A DNA stretch of 64,000 nt from Ascochyta rabiei (taxonomy: Eukaryota; Ascomycota; Dothideomycetes; Pleosporales; Didymellaceae): the NCBI RefSeq assembly GCF_004011695.2, contig NC_082419.1, positions 558,001-622,000 on the forward strand, given 5' to 3'. This document shows positions 30,040-43,000 of the stretch, piece by piece. The notes under the pieces are model-generated. The model did not search any database and had not been told where the DNA came from. It saw only the letters and a program-made list of their open reading frames with translations. The position numbers were made by a program, and so were the translations under genes. How positions within the stretch are numbered: the first letter of the stretch is position 1; each line of letters opens with the position of its first letter.

Positions 30040-31539
30040 ATGGCCGCTGCTGAGCCCAAAAAGATCGACAAGGAGGTGGGTGAGGAATTGGAGCTGGCTG
30101 TTGGGACCGACGAGGCGTATAGCATTTACACCAATAAAGAGAAGTGGTGGATTGTTGCTATGGTTGCCTTGGCTGGGTTCTACAGGTACGTTGAAGATGC
30201 CGGGCTTGATCAACATTAGCTGACAAGTCCATTTAGCCCTCTGCCAGCCAATATCTACTTCCCAGCTATACCAACCATAGCAAAGGCCTTCCACCAAACA
30301 GTCGACGACGTCAACCAGACTGTCACAGTGTACCTCGTGTTCCAGGGCATCTCGCCTATGCTCTGGGGTCCAATCAGCGACAGGTATGGCCGACGACTGG
30401 TCTTCCTCGGATGCCTTGGTATCCTTGTAGCTGCAAGTATCGGACTTGCTCTATGTCCAACGGATCAGTTCTGGCTCCTTCTTTTCCTACGATGCTTCCA
30501 GTCTGGGGGGAGCGCCAGTACCATCGCTCTCGGAGCTGGCGTGATAGGAGATATATCAACAAGCAGGGAGAGAGGAGGATACTTTGCAACTTTTAATCTG
30601 GGTCCCATGGTTGCGCCATGCATCGCGCCTGCCATGGGCGGTGCCCTTTCTCAGGGACTTGGCTGGCGGTCGATATTCTGGAGCATTGTCATCATGGTCG
30701 CTGCCTGCCTCGTCCTCATCGCCCTTTTCCTACCAGAGACCCTCCGCTCCATCGCAGGAAACGGAAGCATTCCCGTCCCTCGCCACTCCCGAGCCATCAT
30801 CCCCATCGTTGGCCGCAAAGCTACCCAGGAAGCTGCTGACACCGAGTCTCGCGCAAAGCCGAAGCACTCTGTCAATCCATTCGTCCTCTTCACCTATCCG
30901 GACGTCATCGTCCTGCTCACCTTTACTGGCATTGTCTACGCCGTGAACTACACCATCACAGCCACCATTTCCTCCTCTTTTGCTAAGATCTATCCGCACC
31001 TCTCCGAAACAGTGCTCGGGCTCTGCTACCTGCCCACTGGCGCTGGTATGATCATCGGCAGCACTGTGACCGGCAAGGCACTGGACTGGGAATACGACCG
31101 TATCAAGAAGCGCTCTGGCGATTCCTTCACCATCGAGCACGCTCGCCTGCGACTCATGCCTTACTACTTGACTCTTTTCGTCATGTGCGTCATTGGCTGG
31201 GGATGGACCATCCAGGCAGAAGCGCCCATGGCGGCGCCGCTGTGCCTTGGGGTGCTGTTGGGATGGACAAGCATGGGTATCCTCAACACCACCATGACGC
31301 TGAACATTGACATTTTGCAGTCGAGAAGCTCAGGCGCCACAGCATGCACGAACCTGGTCAGGTGTTCGTTGGCGGCGATTCTTGTGTCGGTCATCGATCG
31401 CATGACGAGCAAACTGGGTGACGGGTGGACGTACACGTTTTGGGGTGGCATTTGCGCGTCGCTGGTGCCGCTGATGTTTTTGGAGATCAGGAAAGGGCCG
31501 CAGTGGAGGAAGAAGCGCGAAGCAGCTGAGGAGAAGTGA
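30040..31539 (+). CDS. MFS drug:H+ antiporter, DHA1 (Qdr/Aqr-like)
   Basis: Exons are 30040-30185 and 30237-31539, with a GTACGT...TTAG intron of 51 bp, giving 482 residues. The junction gives AGFYSPLPANIYFPAIPTIA, the conserved end of TM1 in DHA1 transporters. The MFS loop 2-3 motif is WGPISDRYGRRLVFL. LRCFQSGGSASTIALGAGVI and RGGYFATFNLGPMVAPCIAP (motif C region of drug antiporters) follow. Twelve hydrophobic segments with a central cytosolic loop are visible. The subgroup contains yeast Qdr1-3, Aqr1 and Dtr1, which export drugs, weak acids, amino acids or polyamines. The actual substrate is not predictable. There is no linked biosynthetic cluster, so a self-resistance role is not indicated. 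Confidence 0.87.
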
Positions 31540-32540
31540 GGACGAGATTCTCGAAACCAGTCTGTTTGTTTGAGCGCGAGTGTGAAAAGTTATATACCCC
31601 GATTGTAGTTTGAATTACGACGCATTGTTTATCTCAGAAAGCCAGTCTCTGCCATACGCCTTGTAGAATCAGAATCCCCTTTCCCCAATACTGGATATCA
31701 CCGCCACACACTTACTAGCGACGATCACACCGCACAAGGCCAACGTTCCACACCTATCTAGAGCCTCTACGTCGTGCATATGTGCAATGCAAAGCAAATC
31801 AGACCATGGTGCTGCCCACACTACGGCCTACAGCATCCAAGCAGTGACTATGGCTTTCTCGAAGAACATGTGCACCCACACCACCAGCAATTTGCACGCG
31901 CATGCATAACACCTCCGCGCCATTGAACGTTGGTGGCACCGTTTAGCGAGCGTGTTCCGCGTCTTCAAGGCATTTCGCGGAACTAGAATTGAATATGAGC
32001 CGGGTACGTTATCAAACCATGCGGACAACCTCTTTGTTATCATCGAAACACATCTACGTCCTGCGGAAGTTGACACTAGTTTATCCTTCGAAACAATCAA
32101 CCTGGCGTTGGTGCACTGTCTTGGACGCTGTTGGAGGCTTGCTGGACGTGAGCTAAGGATGTACTTTGTTCACCATGGTTGAAAGAGGAATTGTCGAATC
32201 GTGCTAGCGATGCTTTCATGACATGATCAGCTCTAAACCAAACACCTTCAATCCACAAGTAGCAGCCATTGCTCTATGCGTTCTCGTCCAGTTCCAGGCC
32301 CAGAGCGAGCAGACTCGATGTTTGCTGTTTGCGCATCGGGAAAGCGTTGCCCCAGTGATCAACAAGCTGTGCTTACCGTATGCGGCGCTAGTGTGGATGA
32401 ATAGTGGGCGCGCGGTGCTCACCATCACAGCATCGTGTTCATCGTCGCAAACCATACAACTCACGCACGCGCTAATCGCACCGCCTTCCGAACGCATCAC
32501 CCAGACGTCCGCCAAGTGCAGAAACCAAACTACACACTCC
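31540..32540. other. Intergenic region MFS / CHZ1
   Basis: About 1 kb of moderate-GC sequence. A frame open from an ATG at 32223 continues in phase into CHZ1 and would add 106 residues. Its composition is unlike a Chz1 N-terminus, so I treat it as leader. No repeat or RNA gene was seen. Confidence 0.45.
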
Positions 32541-32963
32541 ATGTCTGCCCAGTCCAACGACCAGCAGATGGAAGGCGTCCAGGACACCAAGGGCAAGGGC
32601 AAAGCCCCTCAGCAGAACGTCGTAGAGGAGTCTGAGGATTCCAGCGATGAGTCTGCTGGCGAGGATCAGGTGCGCTTCCTTCACACACTGTTGGTTCCCG
32701 TGTAGATAGCTAACCAGCCTACCACAGGCCGCCGAACGTACGCTCCCCACCTACCACGACGAGTGAGAGCAGCGCTAACAGACACAGCCGAGGAGGCCGA
32801 CGAGGACAACATGGAGGAGATTGAGACATCCAACATCATCCAGGGCAGCCGCACGCGCGGAAAGACGATCGACTTTGCCAAGGCCAACCAGGAGCTTGAG
32901 GGCGAGGACGACGAGGACGAGGACGACGACTTTGTCGATCCGGACGACGAGATGAAGGACTAA
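32541..32963 (+). CDS. CHZ1: Histone H2A.Z-H2B chaperone Chz1
   Basis: A small, very acidic nuclear protein of 104 residues that delivers H2A.Z-H2B dimers for SWR1 exchange. Exons are 32541-32669, 32728-32737 (only 10 nt, GCCGCCGAAC) and 32788-32963. Introns are GTGCGC...ACAG and GTACGC...ACAG. The junctions give GEDQAAEPEEADEDNMEEIE. The conserved CHZ motif follows as EIETSNIIQGSRTRGKTIDF, then an acidic tail (EDDEDEDDDFVDPDDEMKD). The N-terminal half is disordered, rich in Gln, Lys, Ser and Glu. The microexon is required to keep phase; skipping it would frameshift and remove the CHZ motif. Confidence 0.88.
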
Positions 32964-35900
32964 GCGGCGCAAAGACTGCAGTCTGGTGGTCTGGTATGTC
33001 TGCGCGTTTTCTCTCGTCACTGGGTGGAGAGCGACTCGTGGAGGGGCAGAATGTTGACAGCAGTAGGATGGCACCAACGCGATCACGAGCGTCCGACGTA
33101 GGCAGTTTTGATCGAGTACGGCGATAGGATAGGGTACATGGAGTGTTCTGGCGGCATTGGGTAGCGGGTAACCCACGTCGAGTTGACATGGAGTCTTGGC
33201 ACGGTTTGCTGGATAGCGAGGGGCTGTTGTGTGCGCGCGCCGAGCGCGTTACTCCTGGCGCCATGCGTTTCTAGTGTAAAACTCGTAGCCACAAAACATA
33301 ACGAAGGAACGATCATGCATCCAAGGAACCTGGTGTTGATGCCTTGCTCAGGCTGCCGTCGACGCTATCTACGCTTTACTCACTCGATGTTGACTACCAT
33401 GCAGCCCATTGTTGGAGACGCAAACGATACCAAACGCCACTACAGCTTTGACGGCTGTAGCAGTGTAGCGCACCTCCCAAGAAAAGAACCAAGGCACACA
33501 AGGGACTTGCCTACCTCCTACCTGGACCGCGGTAGGCGTCGGAACAAGAGACACGCAGCACGCCCACTCCTCGGAACGGATTCGGAACCAGGACGCCCAT
33601 CGTATCGTCGCGGCGCGGCTTGTCGACACCCCTCGCTCGAGAGTCGGGTGGATGGATGTACCTACCGTACACGTTGGCCCCATGCATGCAGGGCGCGCAC
33701 TAGCTTGCACCCGTCTTCTCCGACAGCACGACACTGGCCCATTATTCACGATGCTCGCGCGCTGTGCGCTGTGCGGAGGTGCCTGCGCCGATGCTTGTTC
33801 GAACGTGCGTGCAGGGTTGCTGTTTGGGGACTGGCCGTGGTGGGCAGGATGGGGCTGTTTGTGGGTAGCGTTTGGACGTGCGTTGGATCCTTTGTTGTTG
33901 GTTGGTAGAGTGTGGGGTTGTTGTGTTTGGGTGCTGCGCGATAGCGAGGGCGGGCTCCGGTATTGGGGGTGGTCGGAGATGGCCGTTGTGAGAGAATTGG
34001 GTGAAAGGTGGTGGGTAGTTGGGATTGCGCTGATTAGCAGGGAGCTCGTGCTGGTATGGTTGCAGGTGCAGATAGGTTGAGGGTTCGGTTCTTTGCTAAC
34101 TGGCCAGGTTGTTGGATGTTCTATCGTGCTCCGTCTCTGCCATGTTGCACTGCAGTCAAAAAATAAGCATAAACTTGTATGCGCAGTGTAGCACAGCTTC
34201 CCTGTCAAGAGCTGCTGGTGCAGGTAGCTCGTAGTCATTTCCTTTCTGCCGACAGAAGTACCAAGAGTCTCTTCTGAAGCAGAGGGCTCGCCTGATTCGT
34301 CGAGGCCATCGGTAGATCTAGGCCGTCTCTTATTCCCAGATCTTCACTACAAGGCCGCCTGATTTCTACCGGAGACGACAGAAGCGGCATTGCGAGGCAT
34401 GGCATGTGCAGGCTAGCGTTTGTCGACGGTCCGTTCTCCCGCGGAAGTCAAAGACATCACCACCTCGAGGAGGTTGGGCGTGCCACTGAGGAGGCGACAC
34501 GTTGTTTTATTCTGCTGATCCACAGTCGTAGGCTGGCCAAGCTGGGCTTGAATGCGAAACCACGACGAGGTGCAGTGTGATGCGCATAGGGATCAACGCT
34601 TGAACAAGCCAGGCGCTCATGAGCTGCAAACCGATGATGCTCGCGAGAGAATGACTTCCGCATTGCCTCGACACAGTTGTCAGGCAGTGTGTGAATCATC
34701 ACTTCTGCGCCCCTTCCAAGACACGGAGAGCGGCAACGTTGCACAAGAGCTCGTCTCATTGTTCACTGCTGGATGGCATGTTGGGACGGTGCTGGTAGCC
34801 CACAAGCAGGATTCTCGTTGCCGCACAAGCGGGCATCGCCTGGAGTATCCGCGCCTTGGGACTGGCAGGCGATCCATCGATCAGCCAAGCCAGGGTGCGG
34901 CGATATCGGCGGACTGGTCACTGAGCGATGTGGAAATGGGCTGGGATGGGCTGGTGGAGGAAATGAAAATGAAAGCGCGTGTTCGTGTTCCCGTGACTCA
35001 TAGGAACGCGTCCAGGAGAGGACGGGTACGGTCTGTGGTAAGAAGAGGCTGGCGCTCCGGCCTATCCCGAAGTCGATGGAGGTGTTGGCTTGGGAGTTCG
35101 GTTGAAGGTTGGGGAATGCTACCGTCGCTGGCGTAAGTGTTGTCGGTGGATCCCAGCAACAGGGCATGGAACGGGAGAGTGAGACACATTGCTGTGGTGC
35201 TTCCTGGCCGTTCGCTTACACCAATCAGAGAGCCTCTCGTTGCTGACCATGTCCGCTGCATGCCCTGTGCGTACGACGTAGGTAGCTGGGTTGCTGGGTA
35301 GCTGTAAGACAGTAAGACCATCAGATGGCTACTATGTAGTAGGTAGTATGCACCGTGTGGATTTGCTCATCAGCCACGGCCGGGCCCACACACAAGACCT
35401 GTGCCTGCTACGAGTCTACGACAGGATGGCCGTACTTCGACATGGCGAATAGGCGTCACAGCTCGGCCGTCGGCATTCCGCTGCAAAGGGCGGGATGCTG
35501 CCTTGTCCTAGCCAGTGACGTGCAAGCGCGCATGCTGCCAGCGCGAGGTCCGCTCTTGGTGCACGCTTGAGCAGAGATAAGGACGAGATGACGCTCGGGA
35601 ATTACGGCGACGCAAGAGAGCAAGAGAGCAGCGGATTGCCGCGCCAGTAAGAGCCTTCCGGATACAAAGCAAGCAGCGTAGGTGGGCTTGGTGGGGCTCG
35701 CGGCGGAACGATGCATGCTGCACGAGACGGTCATCGAGCATTGACAGTGCGACGTCGGCGTCTGTTATTGGGCGCATGGCCAAACGACTCACTGACCGCC
35801 TGCAGCGGACAGACGCCTTGGGCCAATCTAGGGCCGCTGGAAGGAACGCGTTCGGCAGAAAGCGTGGGGTAGCCTGCCAATTTTCCAAATCCAAACGCGC

Positions 35901-37067
35901 GACACCGCAATGTGCAGTCGTTCAGCGAATACTTCCTTGCCAACCGAGGGCCAGGGTCGCGCCCGTCTGCTACGAGCGCACTCATCGACGGGGCGAGCGC
36001 CAATGGGGCGCTGTTGCTCCGCAGTCCGCACAAGAGCGCCGGCTGGCTTCAAGACGGTCCTTGGGAGCGGCGGCGTGACAAAGGCTTGATTGCCATGTGC
36101 GGCCTTGAAAAGTTGAAATGTACACAAGCTCGCCCTGCTGTGTCAGTGTGTATACGCAAGCAAAGCCCCAGCAAGCGAGACGCCAGACTCGCACGCACAC
36201 CGAAGACGCACTCTGCGAGAGCAGACAACGCCCCCGTTGCCGCGCTTCTAGGCCCGCCACTGGACACTGCTGGAGGTGTGAAGTACTAGCGCGTTCAGAA
36301 AAAAGACCCCACCAGGGAGCCCTCCGCGCCCTCTCTTCATAAGCCCTGCCACCCAAGCTCCCGCGTCTACTTTCCCACCTGCTCCCACCCCTCTCTCTCT
36401 CTTCGCTCACAACTTGCTTGCTGGAACGCCGCGAGTCGACTGCAAGGCCTGGTCCCTTCTGCCTTACACAGCAAGTAGGTCCACCTGTTCCACCACACTC
36501 CTCTCCCCTGCACCCATCGCCCTTTGGCCACCCACTGTTCTCGCTCTGCTACACCATCCGTCTGCACGAAGCCATGTAGCGAGCCCTCTACATCCCAGCA
36601 CACGACCCCGCGCCACCTCATTCGTCAATCCTCTTATCACCATCTCTGCTGCTACGCGACAGCCATCACTTACATCTGAGCGGGACCGGCGTCGTTTGCA
36701 CCAATTCACGCTTCTCAAACCACCTCTGGGCCTGGTGACGTAGGCAGAGTGTGTTCGTCCGCCTTCTGCACAGGATCAACGCTTCGAGCCTCCAGACCGC
36801 GACCCTTGCCCCTCTACACCCAATCTATGATTTGGAGCTAAGCCGTTGGCGCTTGCTTGTGAAAACTCTCAATCTCGTTTTGCGACCCGCAAACAGCAAC
36901 CCAAGCCTCTCTCATCGATATCGAGACTGACACCCTTCCTCAATAGCTGCCAATTGATTCCGGGACATCAGTTCCCTTCTTGATACCCCAAACGCCGCCA
37001 CCAGACGCGGTTCGCCCTCCTATATACGCCACCTTCGATCCCAAAACCTCGGCCTTTCGCCGATATA
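32964..37067. other. 4.1-kb interval without a convincing gene, upstream of GLT1
   Basis: Only short or compositionally odd frames are present; the longest plus-strand ones are 33183-33908 and 34552-35136, neither with a recognisable domain. The last 750 bp before GLT1 (36310-37060) is strongly C/T-rich, including CCTCTCTCTCTCTTCGCTC near 36389-36407, as expected of a promoter and long leader. A four-codon upstream ORF (ATG ATT TGG AGC TAA) lies at 36836-36850. Its length stands out against the 0.2-1 kb spacing elsewhere. Confidence 0.6.
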
Positions 37068-40000
37068 ATGGGTCGAGTTTCGTTCGCCGAAGATACCAAA
37101 TTGCCTGACGAGACCTACATCGAAGAAGAACCCACAAAGCTCTTCGAGTACCAAGATGGCCCGGAGAACAAGTCTTGGGCGGGTGCGCTTCCCTTGAAGC
37201 AGGGTCTCTACGACCCTTCGCTGGAGAAGGATGCTTGCGGTGTGGGTTTTGCCGCGTAAGGGACCTGGGTACCATCATCTCGAAGCGGCGGAAACTGACA
37301 TGGGAACAGTCACATCAAGGGCAAGGCTAGCCACAAGATCGTTACCGATGGTAAGAGCGCAGAGACACAAGTTCCTGCGTGCAAGCTGCTAACTGTCGTG
37401 CAGCGCGTTCACTGCTATGCAACATGACCCATCGTGGTGCCGTGGGTTCAGACGCACGAGATGGCGACGGTGCAGGTGTCATGACCTCCATCCCTCACCG
37501 TTTCTTCCTCAAGGAGTTTGAGCGCGAGCAGGGCTACAAGCTACCTGCGCTTGGCGAATACGCCACGGGCAATCTGTTCTTCAAACCAGATGCCACAATC
37601 TTGGAGGAGACCAAGACCATGTTCGAGGACGTCGCAGATCAGCTCGACCTGCGAGTACTTGGGTGGCGAAGGGTGCCCCGCGACTCTACATTGCTCGGTC
37701 CTGCTGCGCTCTCGCGAGAGCCCATCATCCTGCAGCCCTTCGTGGTCCTGAAGGCGGCTTACGGAGACGCACGGCAGCCCAAGGAGGATTTCGAGAAGAC
37801 CTACGATGCTGGCTACTTCGAGCGTCAACTCTATGTCCTGCGCAAGCGTTCTACACACGTCATCGGTCTGCACAACTGGTTCTACATCTGCTCCCTGAGC
37901 AACAAGAACATTGTCTACAAGGGTCAGCTGTCACCTGTCCAGGTTTACGAGTACTACCACGACCTACTCAACGTCGACTACGAGGGTCACTTTGCACTGG
38001 TGCACTCTCGATTCTCCACCAACACATTCCCTTCATGGGACCGCGCTCAGCCTCTGCGATGGGCAGCTCACAACGGTGAGATCAATACATTGCGAGGAAA
38101 CAAGAACTGGATGCGAGCACGTGAGGGCGGCATGAAGTCCAGCCTTTTTGGCGACGAGCTTGATCTGCTCTACCCCATCATCGAGGATGGTGGTTCCGAC
38201 TCTGCAGCTTTCGACAACGTTCTCGAGCTGCTCACCATCAACGGTGTCCTGTCTCTGCCGGAAGCGGTCATGCTCATGGTTCCTGAGGCATGGCAGGGAA
38301 ACCACACCATGGATCCCGCCAAGCAGGCTTTCTACGAATGGGCCGCTTGCATGATGGAGCCTTGGGATGGCCCTGCTCTCTTCACATTCTCAGACGGCCG
38401 CTACTGCGGTGCGAACCTGGACCGTAACGGTCTGCGACCCTGCCGTTACTACGTCATGGACGACGACCGCATCGTCTGCGCGTCTGAAGTCGGTACCATC
38501 TCCATTGACCCCGAGCGGGTGGTTCAGAAGGGCCGTCTGCAGCCCGGTAAGATGTTGCTCGTCGACACTGTCGCTGGACGCATTGTCGACGATGCCGAGC
38601 TCAAGAAGTCGGTCTCTGAGCGCAGCGACTTCAGCGCATGGATTGAGAGGAACCTCCTCACCCTGCCTAAGATCGTCAAGGCTGTCAGCGAGAAGGGCCT
38701 TGACCTCTCGTACACGATCACAGAGTCCAAGCTTCACGAGGACTCTCGCCTGCGAGCATTCGGCTACTCACTCGAGCAGGTCAGCTTGCTCCTTGGACCC
38801 ATGGCCGCCGACTCCAAGGAGGCCCTCGGATCCATGGGCAACGATGCTCCTCTTGCTTGTTTAGCTACTCAGCCCCGTCTGCTCTACGAGTACTTCCGCC
38901 AGCTGTTCGCACAGGTTACAAACCCTCCCATCGACCCTATTCGCGAGGCTATTGTCATGTCTCTCGAGGCTTACGTCGGTCCCCAGGGCAACCTTTTGGA
39001 AATGGATGAGTCTCAGTGCCACCGAATGCTTCTGCCTTCGCCTGTTCTGTCTGTTGAGGAGTTCACAGCCATGACCAACACGCACACTCTGTACTCTGAC
39101 TGGACAGTAAAGAGCATCGATATCACTTTCGCGAAGAGCGAGGGCGTCGAGGGCTACATGAGCACTCTTGACCGCATCTGCGAGGAGGCTGCTGAGGGTG
39201 TCAAGAACGGCGACAGCATCATCGTCTTGACCGACCGTGCGACATCCAAGGACCGTGTTCCTGTATCTGCCTGCCTCGCCACTGGCATGGTCCACCACCA
39301 CCTCGTTCGCAACAAGTGGCGTTCCAACGTCGCTCTCGTCATCGAGACCGGTGAGGCCCGTGAGGTTCACCACATGTGTGTTCTCGTTGGATACGGTGCT
39401 GACGCCATCTGCCCTTACCTCGCCATTGAGTGTATCCTGAAGATGCATCGTGAGGGTGTAATCCGAAAGAAGCTCTCCCCTGAGCAGCTCATCGACAACT
39501 ACAAGCACTCTTGCGACGGTGGTATCTTGAAGGTCATGTCTAAGATGGGTATCTCTACCCTTCAGTCTTACAAGGGAGCCCAGATCTTCGAGGCTCTTGG
39601 TCTCGATGACTCCGTTGTCGATCGCTGCTTTACTGGAACTGCCTCTCGTATCAAGGGTATGACTTTCGATCTCATCGCCCAGGATGCATTGGCTCTTCAC
39701 GAGAACGGTTTCCCATCTCGCCCCATCGTCACGGTCCCCGGCCTTGCTGAGACTGGTGAGTACCATTGGCGTGATGGTGGTGAGCCTCATATCAACGACC
39801 CTACTGCTATGGCGAACATCCAGGATGCGGTCCGCACCAAGAACGACAAGTCGTACGAGGCTTACTCTATCGCCGAGTACGAGCGCATCAAGGACTGCAC
39901 ACTCCGTGGTCTTCTCGATTTCAGCTTCGACGACCGCACACCTATCCCCGTCGACCAGGTTGAGCCATGGACAGACATCGTTCGCCGTTTCGTCACCGGT

Positions 40001-43000
40001 GCCATGTCCTACGGGTCCATCTCTATGGAGTCTCACTCTACCCTTGCTGTCGCCATGAACCGTCTGGGTGGCAAGTCCAACACCGGCGAGGGTGGTGAAG
40101 ACCCCGAGCGCAGCTTGCGCATGGAGAACGGCGACACCATGCGTTCTGCCATCAAACAGATTGCTTCCGGACGTTTTGGTGTTACATCCAACTACCTCGC
40201 AGATGCCGACGAGTTGCAGATCAAGATGGCCCAGGGTGCTAAGCCTGGTGAGGGTGGTGAGCTTCCTGGACACAAGGTGTCTGGCTCCATTGCTAAGACT
40301 CGTCACTCGACTCCTGGTGTCGGTCTCATTTCCCCTCCTCCTCACCACGACATCTATTCCATCGAGGATCTTAAGCAGTTGATTTACGACCTGAAGTGCT
40401 CCAACCCCCGCGCTCGTGTCTCCGTCAAGCTCGTCTCTGAGACCGGTGTTGGTATCGTCGCCTCTGGTGTCGCCAAGGCCAAGGCCGACCACATTCTGAT
40501 CTCTGGTCACGATGGTGGTACCGGTGCCTCTCGATGGACTGGTATCAAGTACGCTGGTCTGCCCTGGGAACTGGGTCTTGCCGAGACTCATCAGACTCTC
40601 GTCCTGAACGACCTTCGTGGTCGTGTCGTTGTTCAGACTGATGGTCAACTCCGTACCGGACGTGACGTTGCCATCGCCTGTCTGCTTGGTGCCGAAGAGT
40701 GGGGGTTTGCTACCACTCCCCTGATCGCCATGGGCTGCATTATGATGCGCAAGTGCCACTTGAACACCTGCCCTGTCGGTATCGCTACCCAGGATCCTGA
40801 GCTGAGGAAGAAGTTCTCTGGTACACCCGAGCACGTCATCAACTTCTTCTACTACATCGCCAACGAGCTCCGTGCCATCATGGCCAAGCTTGGCTTCAGG
40901 ACCATCAACGACATGGTCGGCCACTGTGAGGTCCTGCACATCCGCGATGACCTTCGCACAGCCAAGACTGAGAACATCGACTTGTCTTTGATCTTGACTC
41001 CTGCGCACACTCTCCGCCCTGGTGTCGCCACCTTCAACGTGCGCAAGCAGGACCACCGTCTTCACGTGCGTCTTGACAACAAGCTTATTGCTGAGTCCGA
41101 GCTTGCTCTTGAGAAGGGTCTGCCTGCTCGCATTGAATGCGATGTTGTCAACACCGACCGTGCTCTTGGTGCAACGCTCTCCTACCAAGTGAGCAGACGC
41201 TACGGCGAAGCTGGCCTTCCTCAGGATACTATCCACGTCAACATCCGTGGTTCCGCCGGTCAGTCTTTCGGTGCATACCTTGCCCCTGGTATCACTCTCG
41301 AGCTCGAGGGTGACGCCAACGATTATGTCGGCAAGGGTCTCTCAGGCGGTCGCCTGATTATCTACCCGCCGCGCACTGCAGTCTACCGTGCTGAGGAGAA
41401 CGTCCTGATCGGTAACGTCTGCTTGTATGGTGCTACCCAAGGCACCTGCTTCTTCCGTGGTATCGCCGCCGAGCGCTTCTGCGTCCGCAACTCCGGTGCC
41501 ACTGCCGTTGTCGAGGGTGTCGGTGATCACGCTTGCGAGTACATGACAGGTGGTCGTGTTCTCGTCCTGGGCTCTACTGGTCGCAACTTCGCTGCCGGTA
41601 TGTCTGGTGGTATCGCTTATGTTCTCGACATCCACCACGACTTCGAGCAGAAGGTCAACCAGGAGATGGTTGAGCTCTCGCCCATCGAGGAGCCCGAGGA
41701 GATCGCGTTCGTCCGCGGTCTCATCGAGGACCACCACCACTACACCGGCTCCGAGCTTGCTGCCCGTATCTTGCTTGACTTCACCCGTGCCCTGCCTCGC
41801 TTCGTCAAGGTCATGCCTGTTGACTACAAGCGCGTATTGCTCGAGGAGAAGGCCAAGGCTGCTGAGAAGAAGCGATCGGAATACCCTCTCCCTCTTCTTG
41901 CTGGCAACCCCGTACGCGCTGCGCACGAGGACTCCCGCAAGAACGAGCATGAGCACGAGGCTAAGGAGAAGAAGAAGGCTGATCTGCTCGACATTGAGGA
42001 GAGTATCACCGACGCCAAGGCTGAAAAGAAAAAGGCACTTGTTCTTGACAAGACCCGCGGCTTCATGAAGTACCAGCGCCGCTCTGAGAAGTACCGCAAC
42101 CCCAAGACCCGTACTCGCGACTGGGCCGAGCTTTCGCAGCGCCTGAACGAGGACGAGCTCAAGTACCAGACTGCTCGTTGCATGGACTGCGGTGTACCTT
42201 TCTGTCAGTCCGACACTGGTTGCCCGATTAGTAACGTCATACCGAAGTGGAACGAATTGGTCTTCCAAGGACAGTGGCGAGACGCGCTGAACCGGCTTTT
42301 GATGACTAACAATTTCCCGGAATTCACTGGTCGTGTTTGCCCTGCTCCTTGCGAGGGTGCTTGTGTACTCGGCATTAACGAGGACCCCGTCGGTATCAAG
42401 TCTATCGAATGTGCCATTATCGACCGCGGATTCGAAATGGGCTGGATGGTGCCTACGCCACCCCAGGTCCGATCTGGCAAGACTGTTGCCGTCATTGGAT
42501 CTGGCCCTGCTGGTCTCGCCTGTGCTGATCAGCTCAACAAAGCCGGCCACACCGTCACGGTCTACGAGCGTGCCGATCGTTGTGGAGGTCTTCTTATGTA
42601 CGGCATCCCCAACATGAAGCTGGACAAGAAGGTTGTTCAGCGCCGTGTCGACTTCCTCGCTGCCGAAGGTGTGGACTTCAAGACTGGCGTTACTATCGGC
42701 GAAGACGGCTCAGAAACTCTTGACTCCCTCCGTGAGAAGTACGATGCTGTGGTCTTCGCCACGGGTGCTACGGTGGCACGTGACCTGCCCATCCCCAACC
42801 GCAACCTGGAGGGTATCCACTACGCTATGCAGTTCTTGCACAAGAACACCAAGTCACTCCTCGACTCTGAGCTTGCCGACGACGCTTACATCTCTGCCAA
42901 GGACAAGCACGTTGTCGTCATTGGAGGTGGTGACACTGGTAACGACTGCATCGGTACCTCCGTTCGTCACGGTGCCAAATCTGTTGTCAACTTTGAGCTG

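Noticed and set aside
27802..31539. Permease and MFS transporter pair as part of a secondary-metabolite cluster
   Set aside because: No polyketide, peptide, terpene or other backbone enzyme and no pathway regulator nearby; the neighbours are housekeeping genes.
32223..32540. In-frame 106-residue N-terminal extension of Chz1
   Set aside because: The family is small and starts with a short acidic or polar stretch such as MSAQSND; the extension is Cys/Leu-rich and unlike it.
33183..33908. 241-codon plus-strand frame in the gene-poor interval, and a similar 194-codon frame at 34552-35136
   Set aside because: No recognisable domain, unusual composition (many Cys, Arg, Trp) and no supporting signals; too weak to call as genes.
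38861..41236. 791-codon open frame on the minus strand inside GLT1
   Set aside because: It is antisense to a highly conserved enzyme, has no domain and is rich in Val, Leu, Asp, Gly and Thr, as produced by the codon bias of the sense strand. The same holds for the minus frame at 41342-42550.
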